Notes: generated by a model not told the origin, from the letters alone. A stretch of 64,000 nucleotides of DNA from Zantedeschia hybrid cultivar (GCA_030544215.1 JARZZO010000004.1:39669980-39733979), one strand, 5' to 3'; counted from the stretch's first letter, positions 32,109 to 44,100 are shown. Numbers and translations: made by a program.

Positions 32109-34322
32109 TGTAAGGATTGAGGTTTTCGGATCCGGTTATCGGGTTAGTTTTTGGGGTTGGATTCCGTAGTTCAGGCCCTGATGGGGCGTTTTAGGCTGTG
32201 CCACGTGGGCGCCACGTGGGCTGGCCTTGGGTCGCGAGAGTACGACCCCGGTCATTTCGTCTGAATGGCGTCTTGGATGGACGACGCCATTCAGAATTTG
32301 ACCCTGACTTGTCAGTGTACGGCCCGGTCTTGTCATCTAAAAGACGTCGGGCGTGCACGACACGTTTTACCCAGCTTCTGGTTGACCCCGCGAACCCTCC
32401 TTCCTTTCCCTCATTTCCTCCTCCCTTCTCTCTTTCCTTTCTTCCCCGGCGGCTCCGGCGATCCCTCTTCCCCCTCCTTCTTTTCCTCCCACCATTTCAT
32501 CTCTCCCTCCACTCCATTAACCTCCTAACTCCCACCACTACCACCACCACCTCCTCCGCGGCGTTTTCTCTCCGGACGGCAGTCGACGTCCCGGTGGAGT
32601 AACGACGTCCTCGGCGGTACCGGTGGTAGCGTAGGGCGAGACGGGTTGGTGGCTCGGAGCTTGGAGGAGTTCGAGTAGCCGGTAGGGTGATGATTCCCGT
32701 TGTATTTCATTTAAAACCATGTTTTCCCGCTTCGAAGCATGTATGTTTTCGCGCTTTGAAACATGTTTAGGGGCGTTTTTGGGGTGAAAATGCTAAATGC
32801 ATGAAATGGGAAATTGGGTGTTCTAATGGGTAGTTAGGTTCTCCTCTTTCCCCTCTATGCTTTGTGGCTTTTCTGTGCGTTTTGTGGGAGAAATCCCAAC
32901 TTGTGGATTGGGGGAAGCGGATGGGAAAACCTGTCTATCAAGGCTAAATGGCGTCAAGGGTCAGGGACGCCTTTTAGAAAGGCGGCTCCCACCCACGATG
33001 CGATTTAGCCCCATTAACAGACTCTATCTCTGGACTGACAAGCGTCTAAGGACAGCGACGCCTTTTTAAAAGGCGACTTGCGTGGACGACGCATTTTAGT
33101 GGAAATTACCCCGTCGCACTATTCTTGCTTCTGTCGCTGTTAGGCGACGAAGGATACCGACGCGTTTTAATAGGCGGCTACCTGTGGCGACGCCTTTTAG
33201 GCCATGTTCTGATGCCGTATTTCACATGAACCAGTTTAGGAGGCTTGAATGGCGTCGGCCTTGGGCGACGCTATTCAAGACAGAACCACATTAATTCATG
33301 CTATTAATATGTGTTTACACTGTTAGATAGTTCAGTTAATGCATGCTTTAAATATACTCGATGATGATGGATTCCTTGTGATCTGATCACACTGCGTTGT
33401 GTTTCGTGCGACTGTAGACTTTTCACATGACCGGATCGTACTGTGCTGTGTTTTGTGCTACTGTGGACCTAGAGTGACAGTTGTAGCGCTTGACACCCTG
33501 TGTCGGTGTGGGTGGGACACAACGCCGGTGGGAGCAGTAGCGGGGTAACACCTAGTGAGAGAAGGTCACCTGGTGAACCCCGGGGTTAGTTAGTACCGGT
33601 GTAGGAGTGGTACCTGTGAAGTGTCACTCGTGCTGAGGTAAGGAGTAACCACCTGAGCCAGTTGGGCCGGAGTAGCTAGTGTGCTATCCGAGGGATTACT
33701 GTTTGGTCTCAGCGGGTCGGTGTTTCCCACGTTTGGTTGTGTGGTTGGCGTGTTTTGCCGAGACGTTGGTTGTAAGCTCCCTGGTAGAATGGTTTATGAG
33801 ATATGCATGTTACATTTCGAATGCATATGGTTCATATCAAGAATTAGGAGTAGTAATTACTGCTTTACTTGCTTACTTTACCTTTATCTGTGTTATTGCT
33901 CTTGTGGGTGCGTGAGTGGGCGGTGGAGATCGAAGGATCCCTACTGAGTCTTTTCGTTGAGACTCACCCCTGCGGTTTTCAGGTGAGGGTTCCAGGCAGG
34001 CTTAGCGAGGAGAGTGCTGCTTAGAGTTGCGCGCCAGCAGCTGTTGTTCCGGGGTATGCCCCGACGTAGTTGTTATTTTATTTCTGGCCTGTACACTTAA
34101 TTATTTCTTTTCTGTTGGACTATGTAATTATTTGTTGTGTCGAGTCGCATTGTAATAACTTTTAATTCTTGCACTTCCTTTTCAGTTCAATGCGATGTGA
34201 ATGTTTAGCTTAGTTAATTATTTATTTTCCAGACTTATCTAGATCCTAGCTTAGCTCCAAATTAATGATTCGGTACCCATTTAGTAATCGGATCCCCGAT
34301 TATAGGGTGACAGGTCATTACA
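32109..34322 (+). mobile_element. LTR C: Tekay/Del solo LTR inserted in G1 gag (2214 bp)
   Basis: TGTAAGGATT...GTCATTACA flanked by a perfect TGCTG duplication (32104-32108 and 34323-34327), with no internal region, so it is a solo LTR formed by recombination between LTRs. Opposite orientation to G1. It carries nine dyads: 32260-32295 (perfect 13-bp arms), 32336-32371, 32943-32978, 32974-33009, 33034-33069, 33065-33100, 33136-33171, 33166-33201 and 33244-33279. Confidence 0.95.
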
Positions 34323-34327
34323 TGCTG

Positions 34328-35014
34328 TGCCTCTACTGCCGCGGCACACCTAACCGCCGATGCCAAATCTATACAACAGTGGGATGCCACAAAACTCCTC
34401 AAATTGGACCTCAGTCCATCCACAAATCTCTCAGTCCGACGCTCCTCGTCTCCTGAGATAAAAGGCATGAACCTTCCAAGTGAAACAAACTTCATCTGGT
34501 ACTCAAGCACTGTCATGCTTCCTTGGGTCAATTCCATAACTTCCCTCTCCTTGGCCCTCTAGACATGCCTAGGGAAGTACTGAGCATTGAATTCCTTCAC
34601 GAATGTCTCCCATGGAATCTCCCTGAGATTCCTATCCGCATATGACAAACTCTTCAAAGTGGTCCACCAATCGTAGTCATCGTCCTTTAACAAGAAGGTA
34701 GCCAACGGAGTCCTCTCAACCGCCGCACAATCTATAGTATCAAAAATCTTTTCCATCTCCCTCAACCAATGAATAGCCTCATCACGGTCGGGACGACCAG
34801 TAAAATGAGGCGGCTTCAGCTTCAGGAATCTCTCCAGTGTAGCTGAAGACCCTCCCCGAGCACTAGAACTCTCACTAGGGTCTCGGGTCTGGTATCTAGC
34901 CATCGTGTCCATCATAGCCTCCATAAAACGCTCCATACTCGGCCTACCGGCCTCAGATCCATTAGGGACATCTCCCCGCTCTCTAATGACTGGCATCCTC
35001 TTCCTAAGAGCCAT
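34328..35014 (-). pseudogene. G1 gag N-terminal part
   Basis: Begins MALRKRMPVIRERGD. The capsid-type core has LKLKPPHFTGRPD, HWLREMEKIF, DDDYDWWTTL and WETFVKEFNAQYFP. A TAG at 34559-34561 follows PRHV, and the frame continues (MELTQGSMTV, YQMKFVSLGRF, FVDGLRSNLR) to the insertion point after EAQH. Reading phase is preserved across the solo LTR once its 2214 bases and the 5-bp duplication are removed. Confidence 0.92.
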
Positions 35015-35160
35015 CTAATCGCCTATAATCACAAAAATCGAAAAGTTCTAATTAGAATCCTAAAAACTTACACTACCGCCGTGCCTGTACGGGATAATGT
35101 AATTATTTGCCGGTAATTACGATATTTAACCTAGTTATTCATTTATTTGCCAGACCGAAT

Positions 35161-35172
35161 GCTCTGATACCA
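35161..35172 (-). promoter_or_regulatory. G1 primer-binding site, tRNA-Met type
   Basis: Minus strand reads TGGTATCAGAGC two bases inside the LTR, the standard plant initiator-tRNA-Met primer site. Confidence 0.95.
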
Positions 35173-35174
35173 AC

Positions 35175-35577
35175 TGTAACGACCCGCCACCCTATAATCA
35201 GAGATCCGATTACTAAATGGGTACCGAATCATTAATTTGGAGCCAAACCAGGATCTTGATAAGTCTGGGAAATAAATAATAAACTAAGCTAAACATTTAC
35301 ATCGCATTGAATTAGAAAGGAAATGCAGGAATTAAAAATTATTACAATGCGACTCGACTCAGCAAATAATTACATACTCCAACAGAAAGGAAATAATTAA
35401 GCATACAGGCTAGAAAATAAAATGACAATTACATCGGGGCATATCCCGGAACAACGGCTGCTGGCGCGCGACCCAAAGCAACACTCTCCTCACTACACTT
35501 GCCTGGAACCCTCACTTGAAAACTACAGGGGTGAGTCTCATCGAAAAGACTCAATAGAGATCCTTCGATCCCCACCA
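35175..35577 (-). repeat. LTR D: truncated 5' LTR of G1
   Basis: Matches the first roughly 405 bases of LTR B (26100 to about 26507) and then stops at about 35577, where copia sequence begins. The lost part includes all the dyad region and the right remainder of LTR A, so a deletion or rearrangement removed both. Confidence 0.9.
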
Positions 35578-35579
35578 CT

Positions 35580-35770
35580 GGCATTCGACTTGTACTTCAG
35601 CAAGTGGTAACCATTAAGGTAAGTCAATAGAAGTGATTATCTTTGGCCTTAAGAAGATATTGGGTTATGTACATCAGCATATATAAGCTCCAATTATTCT
35701 TTATTACACAACCTAAGTGTATAGTGCCATAGATAATTAGGATCCAAACTGTCCCTTTTTATAGGAGACT
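35580..35770 (-). pseudogene. Copia B GAG-pre-integrase remnant
   Basis: On minus, about 35757-35700 reads DPNYLWHYTLRLCNKE, close to the LWHxRLGH start of the copia GAG-pre-integrase domain, followed by partly readable sequence to the truncation. The strongly AT-biased stretch holds several stops. Confidence 0.6.
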
Positions 35771-37954
35771 TGTGAATATTCATCACATGATATGCTACAT
35801 CAAGAATTTATAGTGCATTGACTGGTTTTAAAATCTTTCGTTTTATTTCTTAAACCATATGGAACAACGGTTGTTCCTTCTTAATCAATGTTTTTCACTT
35901 TTACTATTCTTAATAATTAGTGGAACTAAATAACAATTATTCAGTTTCGTATAGTCTCCTAAAGACATGCTAACATTTACTGTCTCATAGTAACCTGTGC
36001 AACTCTTACACTATTGTTGAGTCTAACTCAACCCTTTCATACTCTCGATTACCTTTTACTAGTTTAAGTCTGCATGTCATTACAGATCTGAGAATCATAT
36101 CCAATATCTCATACTGGAGACTTCGATTCTCTAATAGACAAGAAAAATTGATAATAAGAATATCCGAAACTTCTTATAAGTTTCATATTCTTTTTGTCAT
36201 TTGTTATATCCTTATCTACAGTAGTGGGAGCACTGCTCCTCTCTTTCAGCTGATTTGCCTTTATCCTTCTCAGATGTCGGTTCAACATTTAAGATCTTAC
36301 CTCTTGCCTTTCTCAAAAGCATACTATGAGTACCTCTTCTCCTTGGTCTAACCGAATAAGAGATTACATAATATCCACTGCCTTTATCTAAGGCACACCA
36401 TGAGTACCTCTTTTCTTTGGTCTAGCCAAATAAGAGGTTACATGATATCCGATTTAGGATAGCAACTATCACTAGGATTTGAAGACATTATTCAGAGTCC
36501 TGTAGCCAATCTGAATATGAGAAGTATATCGAAGTAATGGCATCCAATATGACAAATCTTGGATTGATAGATGACATTACATGTAATAGAGGAAATACAG
36601 AGATTTCAGCAGACATTTCTTATAATTCAAATATAGTCTTTTATCTTGAATTATTTTTCACTATTTTTCGACGAACTGTATAACCCTCAGGTATACAGAA
36701 CGGGAGACTCTGACACTCTCCTAGTAGGGATCATAATCTCTTAGACTCATAGCATGACCTTGGGTAAACACAAGTATCACACTATGATCTAAAAGCAACC
36801 ATCTCATGGTACTTGCAACTCCTTGTAATATCTGATCGTATTTCAGCTCCCAGGTCGATAATTGTCTTGAGTAAACACAATAAACCATTATTCTTAGTCT
36901 AAGCTATACCATCAGTACGTAAAGAGATAAATTAGGATGCAGCTCTTGGGAAAATGTAAGGATAGCTACACCGTTCCTCTATCCCATTCAAAAGGATCAA
37001 TATGCCATAATTCTTAGTTTCTTCATCAGATACTGACAAATCTTGAGGAAACACAAGAAACTTTGAGAACTAAATCGAATTCTAAAAACTATAATGATGG
37101 AGAGCCATGTGGTGCATTCTCAATGACTCGCGCTCCGGCTTAGACTTTAAAATCGAGGGATTTTAGTCAATTTTAAGTTGGTCTCATCTTAGGTGATAGT
37201 TTATGAATATATCGCATATATTTAACTATATGTAGATAATAGCAAGTGATTCACAAAAAAAACTAAAAGCATGCATTATCCAGACATGTTTATTTCGTGA
37301 TCATAGACAACACAGTGATTACCTGGAGCCATACAATTAATCACCAAAAAATATAACAATTATATTATTATGAACATGCAAACACACAGGCTCTGGTGAT
37401 CTCATCTCCTGACGCCTTCCTCATTGCAGTTGTGGATCATCTCGCCTCTCCTCAGCCAACACGATTAATTACATACAATATTAAATTTGAAATATATTTT
37501 AAATACAGATTAATTGTAAGAGAAAGCCTTGTGGCCGAGTACAACAATGGAGGGAGATATAATTACATTGGAATGAGAGAGAGAGGGAGGCACGCATGCC
37601 TCATTAATTAACAATTAATTAACCCATATCACATTCCAAACATGATCCACATTAACCACACATCATCACATGATATGACCTCAACTAACTGCATGTCCAT
37701 GACCACCTCAAATTTTAACCATCCACGCATGATCAAACACATCACATGAAGGCTAAAATTTTGAAAAATAATTATTTTGATTTTCTCAAAATCTGGGTAC
37801 CAATCAAAATTGGACAATTTGAATTTTCAAAAATTTTATTTTCTAATATACATTTAAATATAATTTAAAGCATCATACACATCAACATGTGCATAAAAGA
37901 CTAAAATTAAAATTCTAAAATATTCCATGAAGAATTAAGAACACTACCAAATTA
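35771..37954. other. Decayed copia B interior, AT-rich, no readable gene
   Basis: No long frame survives. A direct duplication of about 70 bases is visible at 36315-36450: two blocks each containing GAGTACCTCTT, CTTTGGTCTA or CCTTGGTCTA, and AAGAGRTTACATRATATCC. I could not place gag within it. Confidence 0.45.
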
Positions 37955-38480
37955 ATTAATCTAACACTTAGATTAATCTTAAATCACACTAACAACATTT
38001 ATTAATATGAAATAATTTAACATTTAGATAAAATTACAAATCCCTTGATAACTCTTATAAAGGAATTTATAATTCTAATTTTAACTCCTTAACAACTCTT
38101 TGTTAAGAACTCCTTTATAAAAAAATATTTCTCAACAACAATTGTCAAGAAATATTTATTTAGAACAATTCTAAATAAAAACCAGTCTAACAATTAGACT
38201 AAACCAACCTCTTAACAAATCTTGCTAAAAGGTCCTTTTAAAAGAGATTAGATCTTCAAAAAACTTTTACTAAGAGATCCTTGAGGAATATAATTAACTA
38301 TCTCAATAACTATTATTAAGTGTTAATTAAAATCCTCAATAACTTTTATTAAAGGTTTTTATCAAGAAATAATTAACTCATTTAATAACTATTATTAAGA
38401 GTTAATTAACCACTTAATAACTCTTATTAAGTGTCCCTCAATTAAAAGAATAATTTCACAACAACTATTACTAAGAAATT
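37955..38480. repeat. Array of about 13 small hairpins with three-base loops
   Basis: Consecutive inverted repeats in an AT-rich block, each with arms of 7 to 16 bp around a short loop, nearly always three bases (CAC, CTC, CAA, ATC, CTT, CTA). Perfect ones are 37955-37977 (10-bp arms), 38155-38179 (11-bp), 38184-38200 (7-bp) and 38411-38433 (10-bp, arm CACTTAATAA, loop CTC). Imperfect ones include 38043-38063, 38088-38107 (four-base loop), 38123-38157 (16-bp arms), 38207-38233, 38329-38359 and 38369-38409. Arm sequences differ between units while geometry is kept. Confidence 0.85.
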
Positions 38481-39454
38481 GGAATATATCTAATCACCTA
38501 ATTAAAAGAAAATTAACAACATTAGTTAATTAAATTTAGGATCACATCTTAAAAACAACCCTCTTTTAACTCAAAATTATAAATTTAAAGCTTAAAACAT
38601 ATTTTAAACAAAATTTAATTTCAATGTTAAGTTAAATTGTGCGGGGTTCCTTTTAATAAAGGGTTTTTGGCGTAATTCATGGTATGGTCCATTAGGCCCA
38701 ACAGCCTGGGCCTGGCCTGGGCTTCGGCCAGCCCTGGACCCAGGCCTACCTCGGTTGAGCCAGGTCGGGCGCGCCCAGGCCTAGGGTGCACCCTGGGTTG
38801 GGCGTCGGCTCCGTACGCCTGGGCTCAGGCAGCCTGAGACCCGCTTGGTCGAACCAGGTCGGGCGCGCACAGGTTAGGGTCCCCCCCCCCCCTGAACCGA
38901 GCCGAGCCTTTTCTGGTTGCACGGAGGGGGGGCGCTGGAGCCACCGGCACCTGCACCAGTGTCCGGCAGGGCAAGCGCCGGAGGCCGACCACCCCAGCTA
39001 CGCTGCTTACTCCGGCGTCGACCAGAGGGGCTTGGTCTCCCTTCCTCCCTCCTCCCCTTCATCTCATACTGGGAGGATGAGGAAGAAGAAGAGGGAGGGT
39101 TCGGCCGCCACCCATGGCCGTCCTCTCTGGGGTTAGCCATTGGTCTTTGCCACCCTGCAGGTGGCTGGCGCAAGCAGCACTCACCGTCGGTCATACCAGA
39201 CTACACCATGGTGGTGGCCGATCACCATCAAAGCCCCTTTTAAGCCCATGAAACTGGTTCTTCATCCCCATGAAGAACACTACAAAAAACCCCATAAAAA
39301 TTCAATTTTCTCTGTAGAACATAATCTGACAATTATATGCTCATCCCATGAGCAATTTCCGTAAGAGAAAAATAATTTGGGCATGGAAATAATTCTAGAA
39401 TAATAATTTCAGTGCTCTGTAACGGATCAGAGCAAAACCTATCTCATATACCAC
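38481..39454. other. AT-rich spacer then GC-rich block inside copia B
   Basis: Bases 38650-39200 are strikingly GC-rich (repeated CAGGCCTGGGC-like words and a run of 12 C at 38881-38892) between AT-rich flanks. ORFs of about 110 codons on both strands here lack any recognisable domain and look compositional. The block may be part of the copia leader or a captured foreign piece; I cannot decide. Confidence 0.4.
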
Positions 39455-41054
39455 TGTTGGGATCTGGGCGGGATGCGAAGAACGCAGCGGAATCAAATAA
39501 TCAAATAATCCTGCCCGATGTCCATTGATCCGTTTCAGGACAAAAACGGTAAAAACAAAAAAACTGGGTGTTATCAAATCACCGTGTGCGGATTCGAATC
39601 CGCGTCCATGTCGGTTCCGTCAAGGCGATGCCGCTAGCGGCACAAGTGTTCGGCCTCCAGTAGTATCCATGCGATCCTCTATGACGGTTCATCCTCGCTC
39701 CCTCATCTAGATCACATGCTCGTTGGTGATCCTTCACCGCAATGATGTCTGGAACACGCGGACAGTGAATTCCCGACGTTCAAGAAGTATGCGCGGCGGA
39801 GACGGGAAGCACCCGACGCCCTAAGGGGGGCGCCCTGAGGAGGAGGAGGAGGTGGAGGAGGAGGAGAGAGAGGGGGGCGGCCAGTTGGGAGAGACTCTAG
39901 AGCTTGGCCCAGGGTTTCTACACGCCCTATCTATATATTATGTCAGTGCGACTTTTCACAAAAGTCTCTGAATTAATATAAAAGCCATTAAAACACCACT
40001 GACTGAGAATCTTTATACGTGTGGCCCTCTAAGCCCATTTACCAGTCCGATTTTCAACCTATTAAGTCCAATAACACTTTATTGACTTATAGTAATTAAT
40101 TAATATCTCATATTTAATTAATTACTTAACTGAATTAACATTTCTTGTAAATTTGGCCGGACTTTCTATCAAGTTGGGTGCCAAGTAACACTACATGATC
40201 TCGGAAGGTAATGGGGTTCAGCAATGCACTCATGGAGCATGTCCGTCCACAGTTACTGCATGGCTATAATCCTTTATTTGCATAATGCTCTCGAGTCCAC
40301 CTAGTGTATGTTCAACTGTCAAACCCTAGATGTTCAACTCACTTTGATCATACTCCGTTGTACAATATTAGAAAACACATTTTCTGATATTGTGTCTACT
40401 CTGGCCAGAGACTCCTATATATTTATCCTAGAGCATTCTCTCTCTAGTTACTTTAGAGCGAATAATCCTATATCGAACACTCAATCACCTTTGAAGGTCT
40501 TCTGTTGGACCCGATTCTTGACTATTAGAGATCCCGTGGATAGGGACTCATGAGCTTAGGTCAAAGTCCATAAGTTCACCGACAAGATGTCTTTGGTGTC
40601 TCAAGTCTAAGGATCAACCACGCCACTGTGACGATGAATCAAGCCGGTTGACAGTCAGGTAAAATTACCATCTAGCAATTCATATTGGATCAATTCAGTG
40701 AACCCATTCCCCAATGAGCACCTACAGGTTCAGCATAGTGTCTCTATACAAGTGACTAATAAGATCAATCACCTTTATCATATGAGATGGAAAAACCTGT
40801 ACTAGTCTTACCGGATGTTAGATGTTCTTTTCAAACATCCTACGACTAGGAACAATTAAGAACGTGCGTTTATAAGTCATCAGTCTCATTATTATGACCT
40901 TATCATAATCTGATGACTATTGCACACATTCAAGGACTTCATTATGTGCAATTATCAACATGCCAATCTTCATAATTAAATTAGTGCCATTTATCAATGA
41001 ACCAGCTTGTAATAGATGCCTTACGATTGGCTTTGAGGACATCTATATCCAACA
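39455..41054 (-). repeat. 5' LTR of copia B (1600 bp)
   Basis: Plus strand opens TGTTGGGATCTGG and closes TATCCAACA. It matches the LTR split between 50231-50403 and 55355-56807. In element sense it runs from 41054 to 39455. Confidence 0.85.
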
Positions 41055-41197
41055 ACACCGCCTATGCTTGCTCAACTTGAAACATAGGTATTACGAAGAT
41101 CTGGTAGGGTACCTAAAGAACCTAAGAGGTATGTTGGACATGTCCCTAACAGTTCGTCTAAGGTACAACTCAATAAGGATGATGATTCTCAATCCTA

Positions 41198-42298
41198 TCG
41201 GGAAGCAATTCGTAGTTCAGACTCCGAGAAATGGAAAGAGGCTATGGATTCGGAAATCCAATCCATATATACCAACCAAGTGTGGAATTTGGTTGATATG
41301 CCCGAAGGGAAAGTCTCTATCGGCTGCAAATGGATCTTCAAAAGGAAGATCAGTGCAGATGGACAAATTGACACTTATGAGACTCGGCTGGTGGCAAAGG
41401 GGTATCGTTAAAGACATGGATTGACTATGATGAAACTTTTTCATCAGTCGCTATGATAAAGTCAATCAGAATCCTCCTTGCCATTGTTGCATACCTAGAC
41501 TATGAGATCTAACAGATGGATGTGAAGACAACTTTCCTTAATGGAAACTTATCGGAAGAGTTGTACATGGTATAGCCGGATGGATTCACATCTAAGCAGC
41601 ATCTCAATAAGGTGTGCAACCTTTAGAAGTCCATTTATGCAGCCGGATGGATTCACATTGAAGTTGGAAATTAAGATTTGATGAGGCTATCAAATCTTTC
41701 GACTTCATTCGAAATGAAGACGAACCTTGTGTTTACAAGGTCAGTGGGAGCTCAGTGACTTTCTTAGTCCTCTATGTTGATGACATCCGACTCATTAGGA
41801 ATGATATAGGAATGCTGACATCAACGAAGTCTTGGTTATCCAATACTTTCTCCATGAAGGATTTGAGAGAAGCATCCTATTTGCTAGGCATTAGGATTTA
41901 TCGAAATATATCCAAAAGGATGCTGGGATTGTCCCAATCTATGTACATAGATACTATACTTAGGAGATTCAAGTTGAAAAATTTAAAAGGAGGTCTCATT
42001 CCCATAAGACCTAAAATTTACCTATCTAAGGACATGGCCCCTAGAACACCTGAGGAGGTATCACACATGAGTCATGTACCCTATGCTTCTGCGATAGGGT
42101 CGATCATGTATGCTATGTTATGTACTCGCCTTGATGTGGCTAATGTTTTGAGCATTGCCAGCAGATATCAGAGCAATCTAGGCGAGGAGTATTGGAAAGC
42201 AGTAAAATGCATCCTTAAGTACCTGAGAAGGACAAATCCACTGAGAGCTTACATAGAGTTTAGTTTCCAGTCAGATCCTGATGACAACAAATCCATGT
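41198..42298 (+). pseudogene. Copia A reverse transcriptase
   Basis: Frame fragments in order: KEAMDSEIQSIYTNQVWNLV, GCKWIFKRKI, RLVAKGYR, MDVKTAFLNG-like (written MDVKTTFLNG), then from 41755 an uninterrupted frame with the catalytic YVDD (LVLYVDDIRLI), FSMKDLREASYLLGI, and PYASAIGSIMYAMLCTR. Several stops and a frame change lie before 41755. It ends inside an RNase H entry where the Tat LTR is inserted. Confidence 0.9.
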
Positions 42299-43666
42299 TG
42301 TAGACACGCTAATTTCGACATCATTTTGAGTAAATCATATAATGATGCCTCAGAATGGTCTGATATTTAATCGTTGGTTAATTTTTATTGATCTTTTTGG
42401 GTTAATTATCTAAATAGTATCGGGTCAGACAGACATGATTTAAGTTAATTAATTAAATTAATTTTAACTCAAATTTTAATTAAAATATGACAGAGTCTAA
42501 AAGACGTCGACTTGTGTAGACGCCATTTAGAGTTTATTCATATTTTGATATTTAAATTTGAATTTTAATTAATCGATTAATTAGCTAAAAGACGTCTGCC
42601 AGGCACGACGCCATTTAGGTTTCCTAAGTTGTTTCTATCTCTTTTTCCGGATGTTTATCCTTATCTTAATTAAGCTAAAAGACGTCTCCTATGAGCGATG
42701 CGTTTTATATAATTAAAGATAATGATGAATTAATATGTGTTTATCTATTTGTTAGCCGGATAAAAACTTCAAATTCTTTCATGTTAATCCATTAATAACC
42801 GCGGATGTAAAGCCCATAAATACCCAACCCCTTAGTCATTGAAAAGTTAGTGATAATAGTGATAATTATTGAGAGTGATAATAGTGATAATTATTGAGAG
42901 TGATTATAGTGATAATTATTGAGAGTGATGATAAGTGATTAAAGTGATAATTCTTGAGAGGTTAGTGATAATTCTGAGTGATTCAAGAAGAAGACGACGT
43001 CCAAACGTTGAAGGATCGAAGTGCTGCTTCCAGGAGTCTTCATCCGTTCTTCGTCCTTTCATGATCCATTTAAGACCAAGGCTTTCCAGGGGCCATTCAA
43101 CTTAGTTCTCCTCTTTTCATCATATTGATTTCATCATCATATTAAGATCAAATCTCATTCATCACATCACTCCATGCAACACACTCATTAGCATAATTTC
43201 AAACATATTTGTTTAAGGGGTTTAAAAGACCATTAAACAAGTGAGTTCATTTGTCTAGTTGCATGCTCAGAATTTCTACTAGAATAGATATTACGTCTAT
43301 TTGAGTTCTGATTGTTCCTTCTTTCTTTCTTCTCATTTTCTTGCAAGGTACTAAAGGAGAACAAGAGGAGGGAGTCAACAACGAACGACAAGGAAGGGAA
43401 ATCTGGATGATCCTCAAAGTCCAATAAGCAGTCAAAGTAAGAACAAAGATAGAAAAGGCTCTCTTTCTTCAGCCGGCTAAAGGAGGGGAATCAAGGACTC
43501 GAACATCTCCCACATCCAAAATAGGTAGGCGACCAAAATCTTTCTTTTGGAACTTTTTAGTTAAAAGTTTTTGGCGATCACATTCATTTAGTTTTAATAG
43601 GATTCATTTGTCACATAATTAACATAATTTTTTATGATAATCACACACCGAATTTGAGCACTTACA
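42299..43666 (+). mobile_element. LTR F: Tat-family solo LTR inserted in copia A (1368 bp)
   Basis: TGTAGACACG...CTTACA flanked by a perfect CATGT duplication (42294-42298 and 43667-43671). Removing it restores the copia reading phase (DDNKSM then SRFVFMLNGG). It contains four dyads (42409-42444, 42496-42531, 42584-42619, 42674-42709) and a CATAAATACC TATA-like element at about 42814-42823. Confidence 0.95.
42851..42961 (+). repeat. Tandem repeat of about 25 bp inside LTR F
   Basis: Three near-identical 25-bp units (TGATAATAGTGATAATTATT plus GAGAG) at 42851-42925 and a degenerate fourth. The block follows the TATA-like box, so it would be transcribed in the leader of the LTR. Confidence 0.95.
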
Positions 43667-43671
43667 CATGT

Positions 43672-44100
43672 CTAGATTTGTATTCATGCTAAATGGAGGG
43701 GCAGTCAGTTAGAGGAGTTCCAAACAAAAAATGACCTTAGATTCGACGACAGAGGCAGAGTATATAGCTACAGTTGAAGCTACCAAGGAGGCTGTCAAGA
43801 TGGATAAATTCCTCTCAAAACTTGGCGTAGTTCCCAGCATTTCTGCTCCCATCCCATTATTTAGTAATAATAATGGGGCCATCGCCTAGGCGAAGGAACC
43901 TAGTTCTCACCAAGGTCAAAGCATATTCGGAGATGCTTCCACCTAATTCGAGAGATTGCTGCATGGGGATATGTGATCGTAGAACGAGTATCATCAGAAG
44001 ACAATATTACAGATCCATTGACTAAGTCTTTGTCACAAGCTGTGTTTGAGCATCATCCGGATAAGATGGGCCTCAAGACTGTGAGCAATTGGTTGTAGTA
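43672..44100 (+). pseudogene. Copia A RNase H end
   Basis: Continues after the Tat LTR: FVFMLNGGAVS, STTEAEYIATVEATKEAV, LGVVPSISAP and a GAIA-AKEPSSHQ segment with stops. The motif TEAEY holds a catalytic acid of copia RNase H. Frames break up after about 43920. Confidence 0.85.

Larger units (their letters stand above)
26100..35577 (-). mobile_element. G1: Tekay/Del-type chromovirus (Ty3/gypsy)
   Basis: Minus-strand element with complete 3' LTR (26100-28202), chromodomain, integrase, RNase H, RT, protease, gag, a tRNA-Met-type primer site and a truncated 5' LTR (35175-35577). A 2.2-kb solo LTR of the same family sits in gag. With that removed, gag-pol runs in a single frame from 35014 to 28293 with seven nonsense codons and no frameshift. 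The two LTRs differ at about 19 of some 400 alignable bases (my count), so G1 is older than the Athila-like insertion. It appears to have landed in LTR A. Confidence 0.92.
35578..41054 (-). mobile_element. Copia B: 5' half of a Ty1/copia element
   Basis: Minus-strand copia fragment with 5' LTR 39455-41054 and a decayed leader/gag region down to the GAG-pre-integrase segment, cut at 35578. A primer-site-like TGGTATATGAGA follows the LTR on minus (39442-39453). No intact gag or integrase frame remains. Confidence 0.75.

Noticed and set aside
37955..38480. CRISPR-like array
   Set aside because: Units differ in sequence, spacing is irregular, and the context is a plant retrotransposon; the hairpin array is reported instead.
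38786..39243. ORFs of 106 to 116 codons on both strands
   Set aside because: Follow GC composition; no domain, no start context and both strands equally open.
39575..39605. tRNA T-arm-like sequence GGATTCGAATCC
   Set aside because: No acceptor, D or anticodon arm around it, and the sequence is not kept in the related LTR at 50340-50400.
41217..41444. Minus-strand 75-codon ORF
   Set aside because: Shadow of the plus-strand copia RT frame.
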